Shown here in pieces: positions 50,134 to 61,367 of a stretch of DNA of 64,000 bases; the stretch's first letter is position 1, and each line of letters starts with the position of its first letter. The notes under the pieces are model-generated. The model had not been told where the DNA came from and did no database searches. It saw only the letters and a program-made list of their open reading frames with translations. Made by a program: the position numbers and the translations under genes. Origin of the DNA: Algoriphagus algorifonticola (GTDB lineage: Bacteria > Bacteroidota > Bacteroidia > Cytophagales > Cyclobacteriaceae); contig NZ_VLOG01000055.1 of the NCBI RefSeq assembly GCF_007655305.1, forward strand, positions 1-64,000, in the 5' to 3' direction.

Positions 50134-52314
50134 GTGGAAGAAAAAGTAAAAGCAGATCTTAAACACATATTCGGATTCAGTCATTTTCGAGGGAATCAGG
50201 AACTCATAGTTGACAACCTGCTCAAGCAGCGTAATACTTTTGTCATCATGCCAACCGGAGCCGGTAAATCGCTGTGCTACCAATTACCGGCCGTGGTGAA
50301 GGAAGGAACCGCGATAGTCATTTCTCCTCTGATTGCCTTGATGAAAAATCAGGTTGACCAACTGAATGCAATTGGAATCAATGCGCATTTTCTGAATTCA
50401 ACACTCAGTAAATCAGAGTCCAATCGGGTAAAGTCCGAGGTGATGAAAAAAAATGCCAAGCTTCTATATGTGGCTCCTGAGTCATTGACCAAAGAAGAGA
50501 ACATAGCCTTTTTGAAGGAAGCTCATTTGAGTTTTGTAGCCATTGATGAAGCTCACTGTATTTCTGAGTGGGGACATGATTTCCGCCCAGAATACAGAAA
50601 GATCAAATCTATTGTCGCTCAGATTGCTCCCAATCTGCCAATCATCGCATTGACTGCCACTGCTACGCCTAAAGTTCAGCAGGACATTCAGCGAAATTTA
50701 CAGATGGAAGAGGCGGATTTGTTTAAGTCCTCATTCAATCGGACCAACCTATTTTATGAGGTTAGGCCAAAAGTAAAGAATGAGTCCAAAAAACAACTTA
50801 TCAAGTTTATCAAATCCCACAAGGGGAAATCAGGTATAATCTATTGCCTTAGCCGAAAAAAGGTGGAGGAAATAGCTGATCTCCTCAAAGTAAATCAAAT
50901 AAACGCTGCTCCTTACCATGCAGGTTTGGACTCATCGGTCAGAATCAAAAACCAAGATGATTTCCTCAATGAGGAACTGGATGTGATTGTAGCAACCATC
51001 GCTTTCGGAATGGGGATTGATAAACCGGACGTGCGATATGTCATCCACTACGATGTACCGAAGTCTCTGGAGGGATATTATCAAGAAACTGGCCGTGCAG
51101 GTAGAGATGGTTTGGAAGGACATTGTCTCATGTTTTACCGATATGAGGACATCCTGAAACTGGATAAGTTCAATAAAGACAAAGCGGTAACAGAAAGAGA
51201 AAATGCAAAAGTCCTGCTTCAGGAAATGGCAGCCTATGCAGAAACAGGAGTTTGTCGCAGAAAATTTATCCTCAACTACTTTGGAGAAACCATGGAGGAA
51301 GACTGTGGTTTCTGCGATAACTGTAAGCGCGTGAGAGAAACTTTCGAGGGGATGGATTTTCTAACCCTGGCCTTACAAACTACCAAGCTTACCAATCAGC
51401 GATTTGGATTGGAGCATTTGGTCAAAGTATTGATGGGCGAAAAAACGGATTATGTATCAAGCTATAAGCACGATAAATTAGAAGTCTTTGCAAAAGGACA
51501 AGACCAAACAGAAAAGCTTTGGACATCTGTTTTCCGACAGGCATTGGTCATGAACCTCTTGGAGAAAGACATCGAGAATTACGGGGTCCTGAAACTGACT
51601 AAAAAAGGTCAGGCGTTTCTGAATGAGCCTTACTCAGTGCAATTGCATTTCGATCATGACTTCGAAAAAGAGCTGGAAAATGAACAACCGGAGGTAGAAG
51701 TTTCCTCAGGCGGAGTGGCGTATGATGAAAAACTGTTTGAACTACTTAAAGCAGAGCGAAAAAAGGTTGCACGACAAAAAGACCTACCACCTTATGTGAT
51801 TTTCCAAGATCCTTCTTTGGAGGAAATGGCAACAGTTTATCCAACCACCCGAGAGGAATTAGCTCAAATCAACGGGGTAGGAATGGGAAAAGTGGCTAAA
51901 TTTGGGTCAACTTTTCTGAAATTGATCGCTTCCTATGTAGAGGAAAATGAAATTGAAACTGCTTCTGATGTTGTAGTCAAATCCTCAGGAACAAGGTCAA
52001 AAGTGAAGATTTCAATAATCCAGCAAATCGACCGCAAGATTGATCTGGATGAAATCGCAGAAAATTTGAATATGAGTATGGGTGAGTTGCTTCAGGAAAT
52101 AGAGCAAATTATCTATAGCGGAACTAAACTAAATATCGATTACTACATTCATCACATCATGGATGAGGAAAGAGAAGATATTCTCCATGATTACTTTATG
52201 AATGCGGAAAACGATAGTATAAAGGCAGCGCTTGACGAACTTGAAGATGAGGATTTTGCGGAAGACGAACTCCGTGTTTATCGAATCAAGTTTATCTCAG
52301 AGCATGCCAATTAA
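50134..52314 (+). CDS. recQ: ATP-dependent DNA helicase RecQ
   Basis: The protein (726 residues from this start) has helicase motifs MPTGAGKSLCYQLP (I), DEAH in AIDEAHCISEWGHDFRPEY (II), LTATATP (III) and QETGRAGRDG (VI), then the zinc-binding cysteines (CRRKFILNYFGE, CGFCDNC), a winged helix and an HRDC domain (about 560-640). It unwinds DNA during recombination repair. No ATG stands at the expected place. I choose GTG at 50134; GTG at 50047 is open but lies before the promoter, and an ATT at 50116 is another option. purD follows 14 bp downstream. Confidence 0.93.
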   Translation: MEEKVKADLKHIFGFSHFRGNQELIVDNLLKQRNTFVIMPTGAGKSLCYQLPAVVKEGTAIVISPLIALMKNQVDQLNAIGINAHFLNSTLSKSESNRVKSEVMKKNAKLLYVAPESLTKEENIAFLKEAHLSFVAIDEAHCISEWGHDFRPEYRKIKSIVAQIAPNLPIIALTATATPKVQQDIQRNLQMEEADLFKSSFNRTNLFYEVRPKVKNESKKQLIKFIKSHKGKSGIIYCLSRKKVEEIADLLKVNQINAAPYHAGLDSSVRIKNQDDFLNEELDVIVATIAFGMGIDKPDVRYVIHYDVPKSLEGYYQETGRAGRDGLEGHCLMFYRYEDILKLDKFNKDKAVTERENAKVLLQEMAAYAETGVCRRKFILNYFGETMEEDCGFCDNCKRVRETFEGMDFLTLALQTTKLTNQRFGLEHLVKVLMGEKTDYVSSYKHDKLEVFAKGQDQTEKLWTSVFRQALVMNLLEKDIENYGVLKLTKKGQAFLNEPYSVQLHFDHDFEKELENEQPEVEVSSGGVAYDEKLFELLKAERKKVARQKDLPPYVIFQDPSLEEMATVYPTTREELAQINGVGMGKVAKFGSTFLKLIASYVEENEIETASDVVVKSSGTRSKVKISIIQQIDRKIDLDEIAENLNMSMGELLQEIEQIIYSGTKLNIDYYIHHIMDEEREDILHDYFMNAENDSIKAALDELEDEDFAEDELRVYRIKFISEHAN

Positions 52315-52328
52315 ACTGAATTAATTCA

Positions 52329-53618
52329 ATGAATATACTTCTATTGGGTAGCGGAGGCCGTGAACATGCCTTTGCTTGGAAAATAGTACAAAGCCCAAAG
52401 TGCAGTCAGCTTTATGTTGCACCTGGTAATGCCGGGACTTCTGAAATAGCAATCAACCTTTCCATAGGCGTCACAGATTTTGAAGCAATTAAGGCTGCTA
52501 TCCTTGATAAAAAGATTGATTTGGTAGTAGTCGGACCAGAAGCTCCTTTAGTGGAGGGTTTGGTAGATTATCTTCTGTCCTTCGATGAGACCAAAACAAT
52601 TCCTGTAGTCGGACCTCCCCAATTAGGTGCGACTTTAGAAGGTAGTAAGGATTTTTCCAAGCGCTTCATGCAGCGGAACAATATCCCTACAGCTGCCTAT
52701 GAAACCTTTTCCGTTCATCAGTTGGAAGAAGGTTTAGCATATTTAGAAAAGCAAAGTCTTCCGATCGTACTCAAAGCTGATGGTCTAGCAGCCGGTAAAG
52801 GTGTACTGATTTGTGAGACATTAGAAGATGCCAAGGCTTCTCTGAAGGAAATGCTTCAGGATCAAAAATTTGGCGAAGCCTCTTCCAAAGTAGTGATTGA
52901 AGAATTCCTAACAGGAATAGAGCTTTCAGTATTTGTTGCCACGGATGGCAAAAGTTATAAAATCTTACCCGAGGCAAAGGATTACAAGAGAATTGGGGAA
53001 GGCGATACTGGTTTGAATACCGGTGGCATGGGAGCTGTTACTCCTGTTGTTTTCGCAGATAAAGCTTTCATGGATAAGGTGGAAGAGCTGATCGTTCAGC
53101 CAACTGTCGCCGGTCTTGCAGCAGAAGATATTCCATACAAAGGGTTTTTATTCATTGGGTTGATGAATAAAAACGGAAACCCCTATGTAATTGAATACAA
53201 TGTGAGGATGGGTGACCCTGAAACAGAAGCTGTTTTACCAAGAATTGAAAGCGATTTCTTGGAATTACTTTGGGCTATAGGGACAGGTAACCTGAAGGAT
53301 TATGAGCTTTCAATTTCTCCTGATTACGCTACTACTGTGGTGATGGTTAGTGGTGGATATCCGGGTTCTTACGAAAAAGGTTTTGAAATTTCACTTCCTG
53401 CTTCAGTTGAAGGGGCTACGATTTTCCATGCGGGAACTTCAAGTAACTCAGAAGGCAAATTAGTAAACCAAGGAGGAAGAGTAATAGCAGTAACTGGGAG
53501 AGGAAAAGATTTGGAAACGGCTCTAAAAAACTCTTATGATGCTGTTAATCAAATCAAATGGAATAAATCCTACTACCGAAAGGATATTGGTCAGGATATT
53601 CTCAAATTGATTAAATAA
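52329..53618 (+). CDS. purD: phosphoribosylamine-glycine ligase
   Basis: The 429-residue ATP-grasp enzyme joins glycine to phosphoribosylamine in purine synthesis. It shows the N-terminal LLLGSGGREHAFAWKI, the VAPGNAGT segment, LKADGLAAGKGV in the ATP-grasp domain and NTGGMGAVTP and NVRMGDPETE near the active site. Length is normal. It sits between recQ and ricT in the same direction. Confidence 0.96.
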   Translation: MNILLLGSGGREHAFAWKIVQSPKCSQLYVAPGNAGTSEIAINLSIGVTDFEAIKAAILDKKIDLVVVGPEAPLVEGLVDYLLSFDETKTIPVVGPPQLGATLEGSKDFSKRFMQRNNIPTAAYETFSVHQLEEGLAYLEKQSLPIVLKADGLAAGKGVLICETLEDAKASLKEMLQDQKFGEASSKVVIEEFLTGIELSVFVATDGKSYKILPEAKDYKRIGEGDTGLNTGGMGAVTPVVFADKAFMDKVEELIVQPTVAGLAAEDIPYKGFLFIGLMNKNGNPYVIEYNVRMGDPETEAVLPRIESDFLELLWAIGTGNLKDYELSISPDYATTVVMVSGGYPGSYEKGFEISLPASVEGATIFHAGTSSNSEGKLVNQGGRVIAVTGRGKDLETALKNSYDAVNQIKWNKSYYRKDIGQDILKLIK

Positions 53619-53653
53619 ACCCAAAAATTCAGGGCGAAAGCCTTTATAGATAT

Positions 53654-55087
53654 ATGTCTGGATGTAGTAGCTGCTCCACCTCTACTGGAGGTACCGGAGG
53701 CTGTCAAAACAACGGCACCTGCGGAACGAGCGATTGTAATAAAATGAATTCCTTTGATTGGCTAAGCCATATGGGAATTCCTCAAGTTGATAATTTTGAT
53801 ATTGTTGAGGTTAAGTTTAAAGGCGGTAGAAAGGAATACTTTCGAAATGTAGACTACTTAAGCTTAACAACAGGTGATCCTGTGGTAGTAGATGTACCCA
53901 GCGGACATCATATTGGCTATGTATCCCTGCAGGGGGAATTGGTTCGCCTCCAAATGCAAAAAAGAAAAGTTCGGGACGATGATAACATCCTAAGAATTTA
54001 TCGGATTGCAAACCAAAAGGATATTGAAAAATGGGAAGAAGCCAAGAATCGGGAGATTCCTACTTTATACCGATGCCGACAAATTGTTGAAGAGTTAGGA
54101 CTCAAAATGAAAATGTCTGATGTAGAATATCAGGCAGACAATTCCAAAGCTACCTTTTATTACTCCGCTGATGAACGGGTGGATTTCCGCGAACTGATCA
54201 AAGTTCTTGCGGGTGAGTTCAGAATCCGGGTAGAAATGAGGCAGATCAGTCTGAGACAAGAGGCTGGCAGATTGGGAGGAATTGGAGTTTGTGGTAGAGA
54301 ACTTTGCTGCTCTACTTGGCTTGTTGACTTCAAGAACGTCAGTACCTCTGCAGCCAGATATCAAAATCTCTCTTTGAACCCAAGCAAGTTAAGCGGCCAA
54401 TGTGGAAGATTGAAATGCTGCTTAAACTACGAATTGGATACCTATATGGATGCCATCAAGGATATCCCAGAGGTAGACAAACCCCTTCAAACTGAAGCCG
54501 GTATCGCCAAACTTCAGAAAACAGATATTTTCAGGAAGTTGATGTGGTTCAGTTACAACAACGATAACGATTGGCATAGCATCACTTGTGAAAGAGTGAA
54601 GGAGATTCAGGAACTCAATGCAAAAGGCGTCAAAGTTTTCAATCTACAGTACAATGAATCTTCTGAATTGGAAGACTTAGCCGCTCAATCTACCAGAGAG
54701 CTAGAGTTGTTGGATAAGAAATTTGCTAAGAAGAAAAAGAAGAAAAAACCCAGAAATAGAACCAGGGAACAGCAAACCTCTAATAATCCCCAAGCAGCAA
54801 GTTCAAGACAAGCACCGGAAAACCGGGAGAACAGGAACAAAGGACCTAGAAATCCTGAGGCTGGTCCTAAGCAGGATGTGGGAAATCCAGAAAATAGAAA
54901 GAGAAGAAATAAGAATAGAAAGAAGCCTAGAAATCCACAAAATCAGGCTCCCAATCCTGCTAATCCACAAGCTAAGCCGGATAATCCAGCAGGTAATAAC
55001 CAGCAAGGGCCTGCTAAAAAAGAAAACAAGAGACGCTTTCCACCTAGAAAAAACCAAAATCCAAACAACAACTCGGGTAATGAATAG
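53654..55087 (+). CDS. ricT: RicT-like PSP1 C-terminal-domain protein
   Basis: The 477-residue protein begins with a cysteine-rich tail (CSSCSTSTGG), then the PSP1 domain with the iron-sulfur cysteines GVCGRELCCSTW and QCGRLKCCLNYE. In Bacillus this protein is part of the Y (RicAFT) complex that guides RNase Y and phosphorelay; Bacteroidota homologues are less studied. After about residue 355 it has a long lysine-, asparagine-, proline- and glutamine-rich tail that looks disordered. gldH overlaps its last 8 bp. Confidence 0.88.
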   Translation: MSGCSSCSTSTGGTGGCQNNGTCGTSDCNKMNSFDWLSHMGIPQVDNFDIVEVKFKGGRKEYFRNVDYLSLTTGDPVVVDVPSGHHIGYVSLQGELVRLQMQKRKVRDDDNILRIYRIANQKDIEKWEEAKNREIPTLYRCRQIVEELGLKMKMSDVEYQADNSKATFYYSADERVDFRELIKVLAGEFRIRVEMRQISLRQEAGRLGGIGVCGRELCCSTWLVDFKNVSTSAARYQNLSLNPSKLSGQCGRLKCCLNYELDTYMDAIKDIPEVDKPLQTEAGIAKLQKTDIFRKLMWFSYNNDNDWHSITCERVKEIQELNAKGVKVFNLQYNESSELEDLAAQSTRELELLDKKFAKKKKKKKPRNRTREQQTSNNPQAASSRQAPENRENRNKGPRNPEAGPKQDVGNPENRKRRNKNRKKPRNPQNQAPNPANPQAKPDNPAGNNQQGPAKKENKRRFPPRKNQNPNNNSGNE

Positions 55088-55538
55088 CTTGCGAATTCTT
55101 TGTTTTCTCGGTTTATCCCTCTGTCTATATTCCTGCTCTGGAGACAGGCTATATGAAGATTACATTTCTGTCAATGAAACTTCAGGCTGGAATCAATATG
55201 ATAGCTTAAGTTTTGTAATCGGAGATTTACCTATTCAGGACAAAAAACCAATCATTGGAATCCGGTTTACAGAAAACTACCCTTTCTCTAACTTTTATAT
55301 GAGGGTAATCTCCAAGGATTCTACCGGTCAGATTACAGAAAATCGCCTAATCAATATTCCCTTATTTGATTCCAAGTCAGGCGAACCCTTGGGAAGCGGT
55401 TTTGGAAATACTTATACCAAGTTTGACACCATGCCTTTCCAATTGAAGGAAGGAACAAAATCAATCGTATTGCTACAATATATGCGTCAGGAAAATTTAC
55501 CTGGGATTGAGTCAGCAGGAATCAAAATTTTAAAATGA
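55080..55538 (+). CDS. gldH: gliding motility lipoprotein GldH
   Basis: The 152-residue protein starts at the ATG at 55080, 8 bp before the ricT stop; a longer open frame upstream only shadows ricT. It has a lipobox (LYSC, Cys19) and the GldH pattern SVNETSGWNQYDSLSFVIGD, then the end QYMRQENLPGIESAGIKI. GldH is required for gliding in Flavobacterium and belongs to the gliding gene set. The order ricT-gldH occurs widely in Bacteroidota. Confidence 0.92.
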   Translation: MNSLRILCFLGLSLCLYSCSGDRLYEDYISVNETSGWNQYDSLSFVIGDLPIQDKKPIIGIRFTENYPFSNFYMRVISKDSTGQITENRLINIPLFDSKSGEPLGSGFGNTYTKFDTMPFQLKEGTKSIVLLQYMRQENLPGIESAGIKILK

Positions 55539-55539
55539 A

Positions 55540-55567
55540 AATGGCCTCCACCTGGAGGCCATTCTTT

Positions 55568-55569
<2 letters not shown>
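55540..55569. terminator. bidirectional terminator between gldH and pgi
   Basis: AATGGCCTCCA (55540-55550) pairs perfectly with TGGAGGCCATT (55553-55563) with a T-run after it, and an A-run before it serves the opposite strand. It ends the recQ-purD-ricT-gldH row. Confidence 0.9.
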
Positions 55570-57304
<1,735 letters not shown>

Positions 57305-57312
57305 TTACTTAG

Positions 57313-58101
57313 ATGTTTAGTATTCAAAGTCTACTCATGTTATTTAAAATATCTCTTTATTTTCAAGCTTTTCTCCTAGTAAGCAGCTTATTATTGAACG
57401 CTGCTGCTGTTCAGGCACAAACAAGAACAATCGAGCCATTAAATCGGCATTTTATCAATATAGCCCCAGAAGATTCAGTTAACATCGCATTTTTGAAAAT
57501 CAGTACTGAGGTAAGCGATAGTCTGAAAATCATCCGGTATTACGATTTATTAAACCGCTTAATCAAAAAGGAAACTATCGGAATTAATCCTGAAGGAGGC
57601 TATCGGGAAAAAACTGTTCAAGAATATGACAGCCTTGGAGATTTGTTTTCACTCCAAATCCAAAACTTAGAAAATCAACTTTCTATCACAACTTATTATT
57701 TCGATGGAAAACAAGTCGCTCAATCAATTTATGAAGGAAACGGAAATTACCGGGTGATACGAAATGGGGAAAATTCACCTCATCAATTGGAGAAAAACAA
57801 TTTCAATCCTCAATTGAATGCTTCAAAAGAAGAATGGGGTAAATTTTTCAACCGCAATTTCAAGGTAAACGGGATGAGAATCAAGGAGGATTTTCAATAT
57901 GCCTTAATAGCGGTTTTAATTGATGAGAATGGCAATAGAAAAGAAATTGAAGTTGCAAACCCTCACCAAGTGGAGGATTATTTTGAGCAAAAAGCCTTAG
58001 AACTCATCTTAAAATGGGGTGATAATTATCTGCCCGCCCTTGACCCTTTTGGAAATCCAATTGAAAAATGGCTCTATATCCCACTTCAGTTTATCCGTTA
58101 A
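57313..58101 (+). CDS. secreted hypothetical protein
   Basis: The 262-residue protein has a signal peptide (cut near AVQAQ) and a repeat-like beta region (about 65-125: IIRYYDLLNRLIKKETIGIN, TYYFDGKQVAQSIYEGNGNY), which resembles antisense-type YD/toast-rack strands. Its C-terminal 80 residues (YALIAVLIDENGNRKEIEV to WLYIPLQFI) look like a TonB-C-type fold. Function is unknown. Confidence 0.65.
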   Translation: MFSIQSLLMLFKISLYFQAFLLVSSLLLNAAAVQAQTRTIEPLNRHFINIAPEDSVNIAFLKISTEVSDSLKIIRYYDLLNRLIKKETIGINPEGGYREKTVQEYDSLGDLFSLQIQNLENQLSITTYYFDGKQVAQSIYEGNGNYRVIRNGENSPHQLEKNNFNPQLNASKEEWGKFFNRNFKVNGMRIKEDFQYALIAVLIDENGNRKEIEVANPHQVEDYFEQKALELILKWGDNYLPALDPFGNPIEKWLYIPLQFIR

Positions 58102-58162
58102 ATTAGCCTTAGGCCTAAATAATTTAATCTGACAAAAAAGCACATTTACCAAACTGAGCGAA

Positions 58163-58198
58163 GTCGAAATTTCCTTTTAGGTATCAGGAAATTTCGAC
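58163..58198. repeat. 13-bp inverted repeat
   Basis: GTCGAAATTTCCT (58163-58175) is followed after 10 nt by its perfect complement AGGAAATTTCGAC (58186-58198). It lies in the convergent gap between the hypothetical gene and acnA. It could act as a terminator, although no T-run follows it, or be one of the palindromes common in Bacteroidota intergenic DNA. Confidence 0.6.
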
Positions 58199-58331
58199 AC
58201 TCGCCAGAGGTTGATAGGCTCCTATTGAAGAATTTCTACAGGAGAATTGCTTATTTATTATTTCTGATTATCCGCAATCATGCCAGTTACTTTATTTTCC
58301 TTGCTTGACTGTTGGAAGACCGAGGACCGAG

Positions 58332-58428
58332 GACCCAGCCACGGCCGGCGAAGCTTCCGGATTCTGATCCTTTCAGCAGACAATAAACCAGATTTTTGTC
58401 AATACTGGTAGGAAAGCGGATATCCACA
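58332..58428. repeat. IS-free copy of the IS110 target repeat
   Basis: 58332-58346 is identical to window positions 1-15 and 58347-58428 matches 1311-1392 with five mismatches, so it is the same repeat without the insertion. Just before it is a short tandem GACCGAG (about 58318-58333). It fills much of the 334-bp gap before the acnA stop. It gives the reference for placing the IS ends. Confidence 0.78.
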
Positions 58429-58435
58429 TTATTAT

Positions 58436-61207
58436 TTAACTCTTCAGAAAATCTCGAAGTACATAATTCAAGATACCGCCATGTTTGTAGTAAGCGATTT
58501 CAACTTCTGAATCTAACCTAGACTTAACTTTGAATTTTTTCTCACCCTCGTCAGATTTTGCAATAACATCAAGCTCTTGACCCGGGGTCAACCCTGCTTC
58601 AATTCCTGAAATGGTAAACTGCTCTTTCCCGCTTAATCCCAGTGAAGAGGCATTTTCTCCATCTAGAAACTGTAATGGCATTACTCCCATCCCTACTAGA
58701 TTAGAGCGGTGGATTCTTTCGTAGCTTTCTGCAATGACTGCCTTGATTCCCAATAAATTAGTCCCTTTGGCAGCCCAGTCTCTGGAAGAACCGGAGCCAT
58801 ATTCTTTTCCTGCCAACACAATCAATGGAATTCCGGCAGATTGGTATTGAGTGGATGCTTCAAATACACTCATCTCCTCACCACTTGGAATATATGTGGT
58901 AAAACCACCTTCCTGAGTAGCTAATTGGTTTTTGATTCTGACATTGGCAAAGGTTCCTCTCACCATCACCTCATCATTTCCACGTCGTGATCCATAAGAA
59001 TTAAAATCAGGCCTTTGAACGCCCCTATTGATAAGGTATTTTCCTGCCGGAGAATTTTCTCTAAAAGAACCTGCCGGAGAAATATGGTCTGTGGTAATAG
59101 AATCTCCTAACTTGAGTAAAACATGGGCTCCATTGATATCCTTTGGTTCTGGCACATCCACTGAAATACCTTTGAAGAAAGGAGCTTCCTTGATATAGGT
59201 GGACTCATCGTCCCATGGGTAAATCTCCCCTTCCCCGGATTCCAGTTTTTTCCAGATATCATTTCCTTCAAAAATTTCTCCATAACTTTTCTGGTAATCG
59301 CCAGGAGAAAGCACTTGTCTTGCAATTTCGTCTATCTCCTCCTGACTAGGCCAGATATCCTTTAAGTAAACCGGCTCTAAGTTTGGATCATAACCTACGG
59401 GTTCATTATATAAGTCCACATCCACGCGACCAGTCAAAGCATAAACCACCACTAGCATTGGAGACATGAGGTAATTCATTTTCACTTGAGGGTGAACTCG
59501 AGCTTCAAAATTTCTATTACCGGAAAGAACCGATGCCACTATCAGATCATTATCCTCCACTGCAGCTGCGATATGGCGAGGAAGTGGTCCGGAGTTACCG
59601 ATACAGGAAGTACAGCCATAACCTACTGTGTGAAATTTCAAGGCTTCTAAATCATCCATCAGCCCTGCTTTTTCCAAATAGTCAGTCACAACCTTAGACC
59701 CTGGAGCTAGGGAAGTTTTGACCCAAGGCTTGACGTCTAAGCCTTTTTCTCTAGCTTTTCTGGCAACCAAACCCGCCCCCAGCATTACCGAAGGGTTGGA
59801 TGTATTAGTACAGGAGGTTATTGCTGCAATAACAATTGAACCGTCATATAGCTCGAATTTTTCATTGTGAAGATCTACTGTGACAGTTTTGAGGCCATTT
59901 TTTACTTTAGTCTCATAATTCACGTCTGTTTGGACTGCCGTGTTTTCTGCTCCAGTTTGTCCTCCTCCCTCTGCATACCATCGGGATACTTCACGTTTAT
60001 CTATTGGAATGTATTCTCTTCCGTGAGCAGATTTTAGTAATTCCTGAAATTTGGGCTTAAAATCTCTTACTAGGATTTTATCCTGAGGTCTTTTTGGACC
60101 TGATACAGTAGCTTCAACTGTGCCCAAATCCAATTCGACCAAAGACGAGTACTGAATCAAATCTTCTTCTTTTCTCCAAAGCAAGTTTGCTTTGCAGTAG
60201 TCTTCCACCAATTTGATCTGCTCCTCACTTCTATTGGTTTTGCCCATGTAATCCAAGGTTCTATCATCGATAGGGAAATAGGTCACAGTACAACCAAATT
60301 CAGGAGACATATTTGAAATAGTAGCTCTGTCAGGCACAGAAAGGTGATCCAATCCTGGACCGAAGACTTCGACAAACTTTCCTACCACTCCATGCTTTCT
60401 TAGCAATTCTGTAATAGTCAATACCATATCTGTAGCGGTGGTTCCTGCAGGTAACTTTCCTGTCAATTTCAATCCAACCACTTCAGGCATGATGAAATAA
60501 ATCGGTTGTCCTAAAAGAGCTGCTTCCGCTTCGATTCCACCAACACCCCATCCAACGACACCTATGCCATTGACCATTGGAGTATGCGAGTCTGTTCCCA
60601 CCAAAGTATCAGGAAAAGCATTTCCATCCCTGGTAATTACACCTTGAGCGAGGTATTCCAGATTTACCTGATGACAAATTCCCATTCCAGGAGGTACTAC
60701 GGAGAAATTATTAAAGGATTTTTGAGCCCACTTGAGGAACTGATATCTTTCTCGATTCCGCTCATATTCAACCTCCACGTTTTTCTGGTAGCTATAATTG
60801 GTACCAAAAAAATCAACCTGGACAGAGTGGTCGATTACCAAATCCACCGGAATCAGCGGATTGATTTTAGAAGGATCTTTCCCTTTTCTTTTAGCTTCTG
60901 ACCTCAATGATGCTATATCTACTACAGCCGGAACTCCTGTAAAATCCTGCATCAACACACGGGCAGGTTTGTAGGGAATATCTTTATCCGATGGGCTGGG
61001 AGACCAGTTTAAAATAGTTTCTAAATGCTCAGGTGTAATTGCGAAATTATCGAAGTTTCGAAGGGCATTTTCCAATAAGATTCGGATGGAAAAAGGTAGG
61101 TGTTTTACTTTCTTGCCAGCCGCTTCCAACTTTTCCAAACTCCAATAGGTATATTCTCCGCTTGAGGTTTTAAGTTGGGATTTGATTTTAAATGGATCTA
61201 AATTCAT
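58436..61207 (-). CDS. acnA: aconitate hydratase A
   Basis: The 923-residue TCA-cycle enzyme binds a 4Fe-4S cluster through cysteines in SCTNTSNPS and GYGCTSCIGNSGP. Other signatures are VDHSVQVDFFG, GTDSHTPMVNGIGVVGWGVGGIEAEA and, in the swivel domain, GKEYGSGSSRDWAAKGTNLLG. It is the IRP1/AcnA type with the swivel domain at the C-terminus. It forms a single-gene unit. Confidence 0.97.
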   Translation of the reverse strand: MNLDPFKIKSQLKTSSGEYTYWSLEKLEAAGKKVKHLPFSIRILLENALRNFDNFAITPEHLETILNWSPSPSDKDIPYKPARVLMQDFTGVPAVVDIASLRSEAKRKGKDPSKINPLIPVDLVIDHSVQVDFFGTNYSYQKNVEVEYERNRERYQFLKWAQKSFNNFSVVPPGMGICHQVNLEYLAQGVITRDGNAFPDTLVGTDSHTPMVNGIGVVGWGVGGIEAEAALLGQPIYFIMPEVVGLKLTGKLPAGTTATDMVLTITELLRKHGVVGKFVEVFGPGLDHLSVPDRATISNMSPEFGCTVTYFPIDDRTLDYMGKTNRSEEQIKLVEDYCKANLLWRKEEDLIQYSSLVELDLGTVEATVSGPKRPQDKILVRDFKPKFQELLKSAHGREYIPIDKREVSRWYAEGGGQTGAENTAVQTDVNYETKVKNGLKTVTVDLHNEKFELYDGSIVIAAITSCTNTSNPSVMLGAGLVARKAREKGLDVKPWVKTSLAPGSKVVTDYLEKAGLMDDLEALKFHTVGYGCTSCIGNSGPLPRHIAAAVEDNDLIVASVLSGNRNFEARVHPQVKMNYLMSPMLVVVYALTGRVDVDLYNEPVGYDPNLEPVYLKDIWPSQEEIDEIARQVLSPGDYQKSYGEIFEGNDIWKKLESGEGEIYPWDDESTYIKEAPFFKGISVDVPEPKDINGAHVLLKLGDSITTDHISPAGSFRENSPAGKYLINRGVQRPDFNSYGSRRGNDEVMVRGTFANVRIKNQLATQEGGFTTYIPSGEEMSVFEASTQYQSAGIPLIVLAGKEYGSGSSRDWAAKGTNLLGIKAVIAESYERIHRSNLVGMGVMPLQFLDGENASSLGLSGKEQFTISGIEAGLTPGQELDVIAKSDEGEKKFKVKSRLDSEVEIAYYKHGGILNYVLRDFLKS

Positions 61208-61367
61208 GGTAAAAAGGTGTTAGAGTATAAAACAATTTCTAGTAAACTAACCAGAATTAGGGCATTTGGATTCCCTACATAGGTAAAAGGTATTTATTTT
61301 TTGAGAATTTAAAGAACATTTCCTTGCTAAAAATTCTACATTCAACATTATTTCCCTCTTATTCATC

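Noticed and set aside
54723-55079. Upstream extension of the gldH frame
   Set aside because: It only shadows the low-complexity tail of ricT. The lipoprotein signal clearly begins at 55080.
60584-60901. Open frame of 105 codons on the plus strand inside acnA
   Set aside because: It is antisense to strongly conserved aconitase sequence and its product resembles no protein. Many similar antisense frames in the window were dismissed for the same reason.
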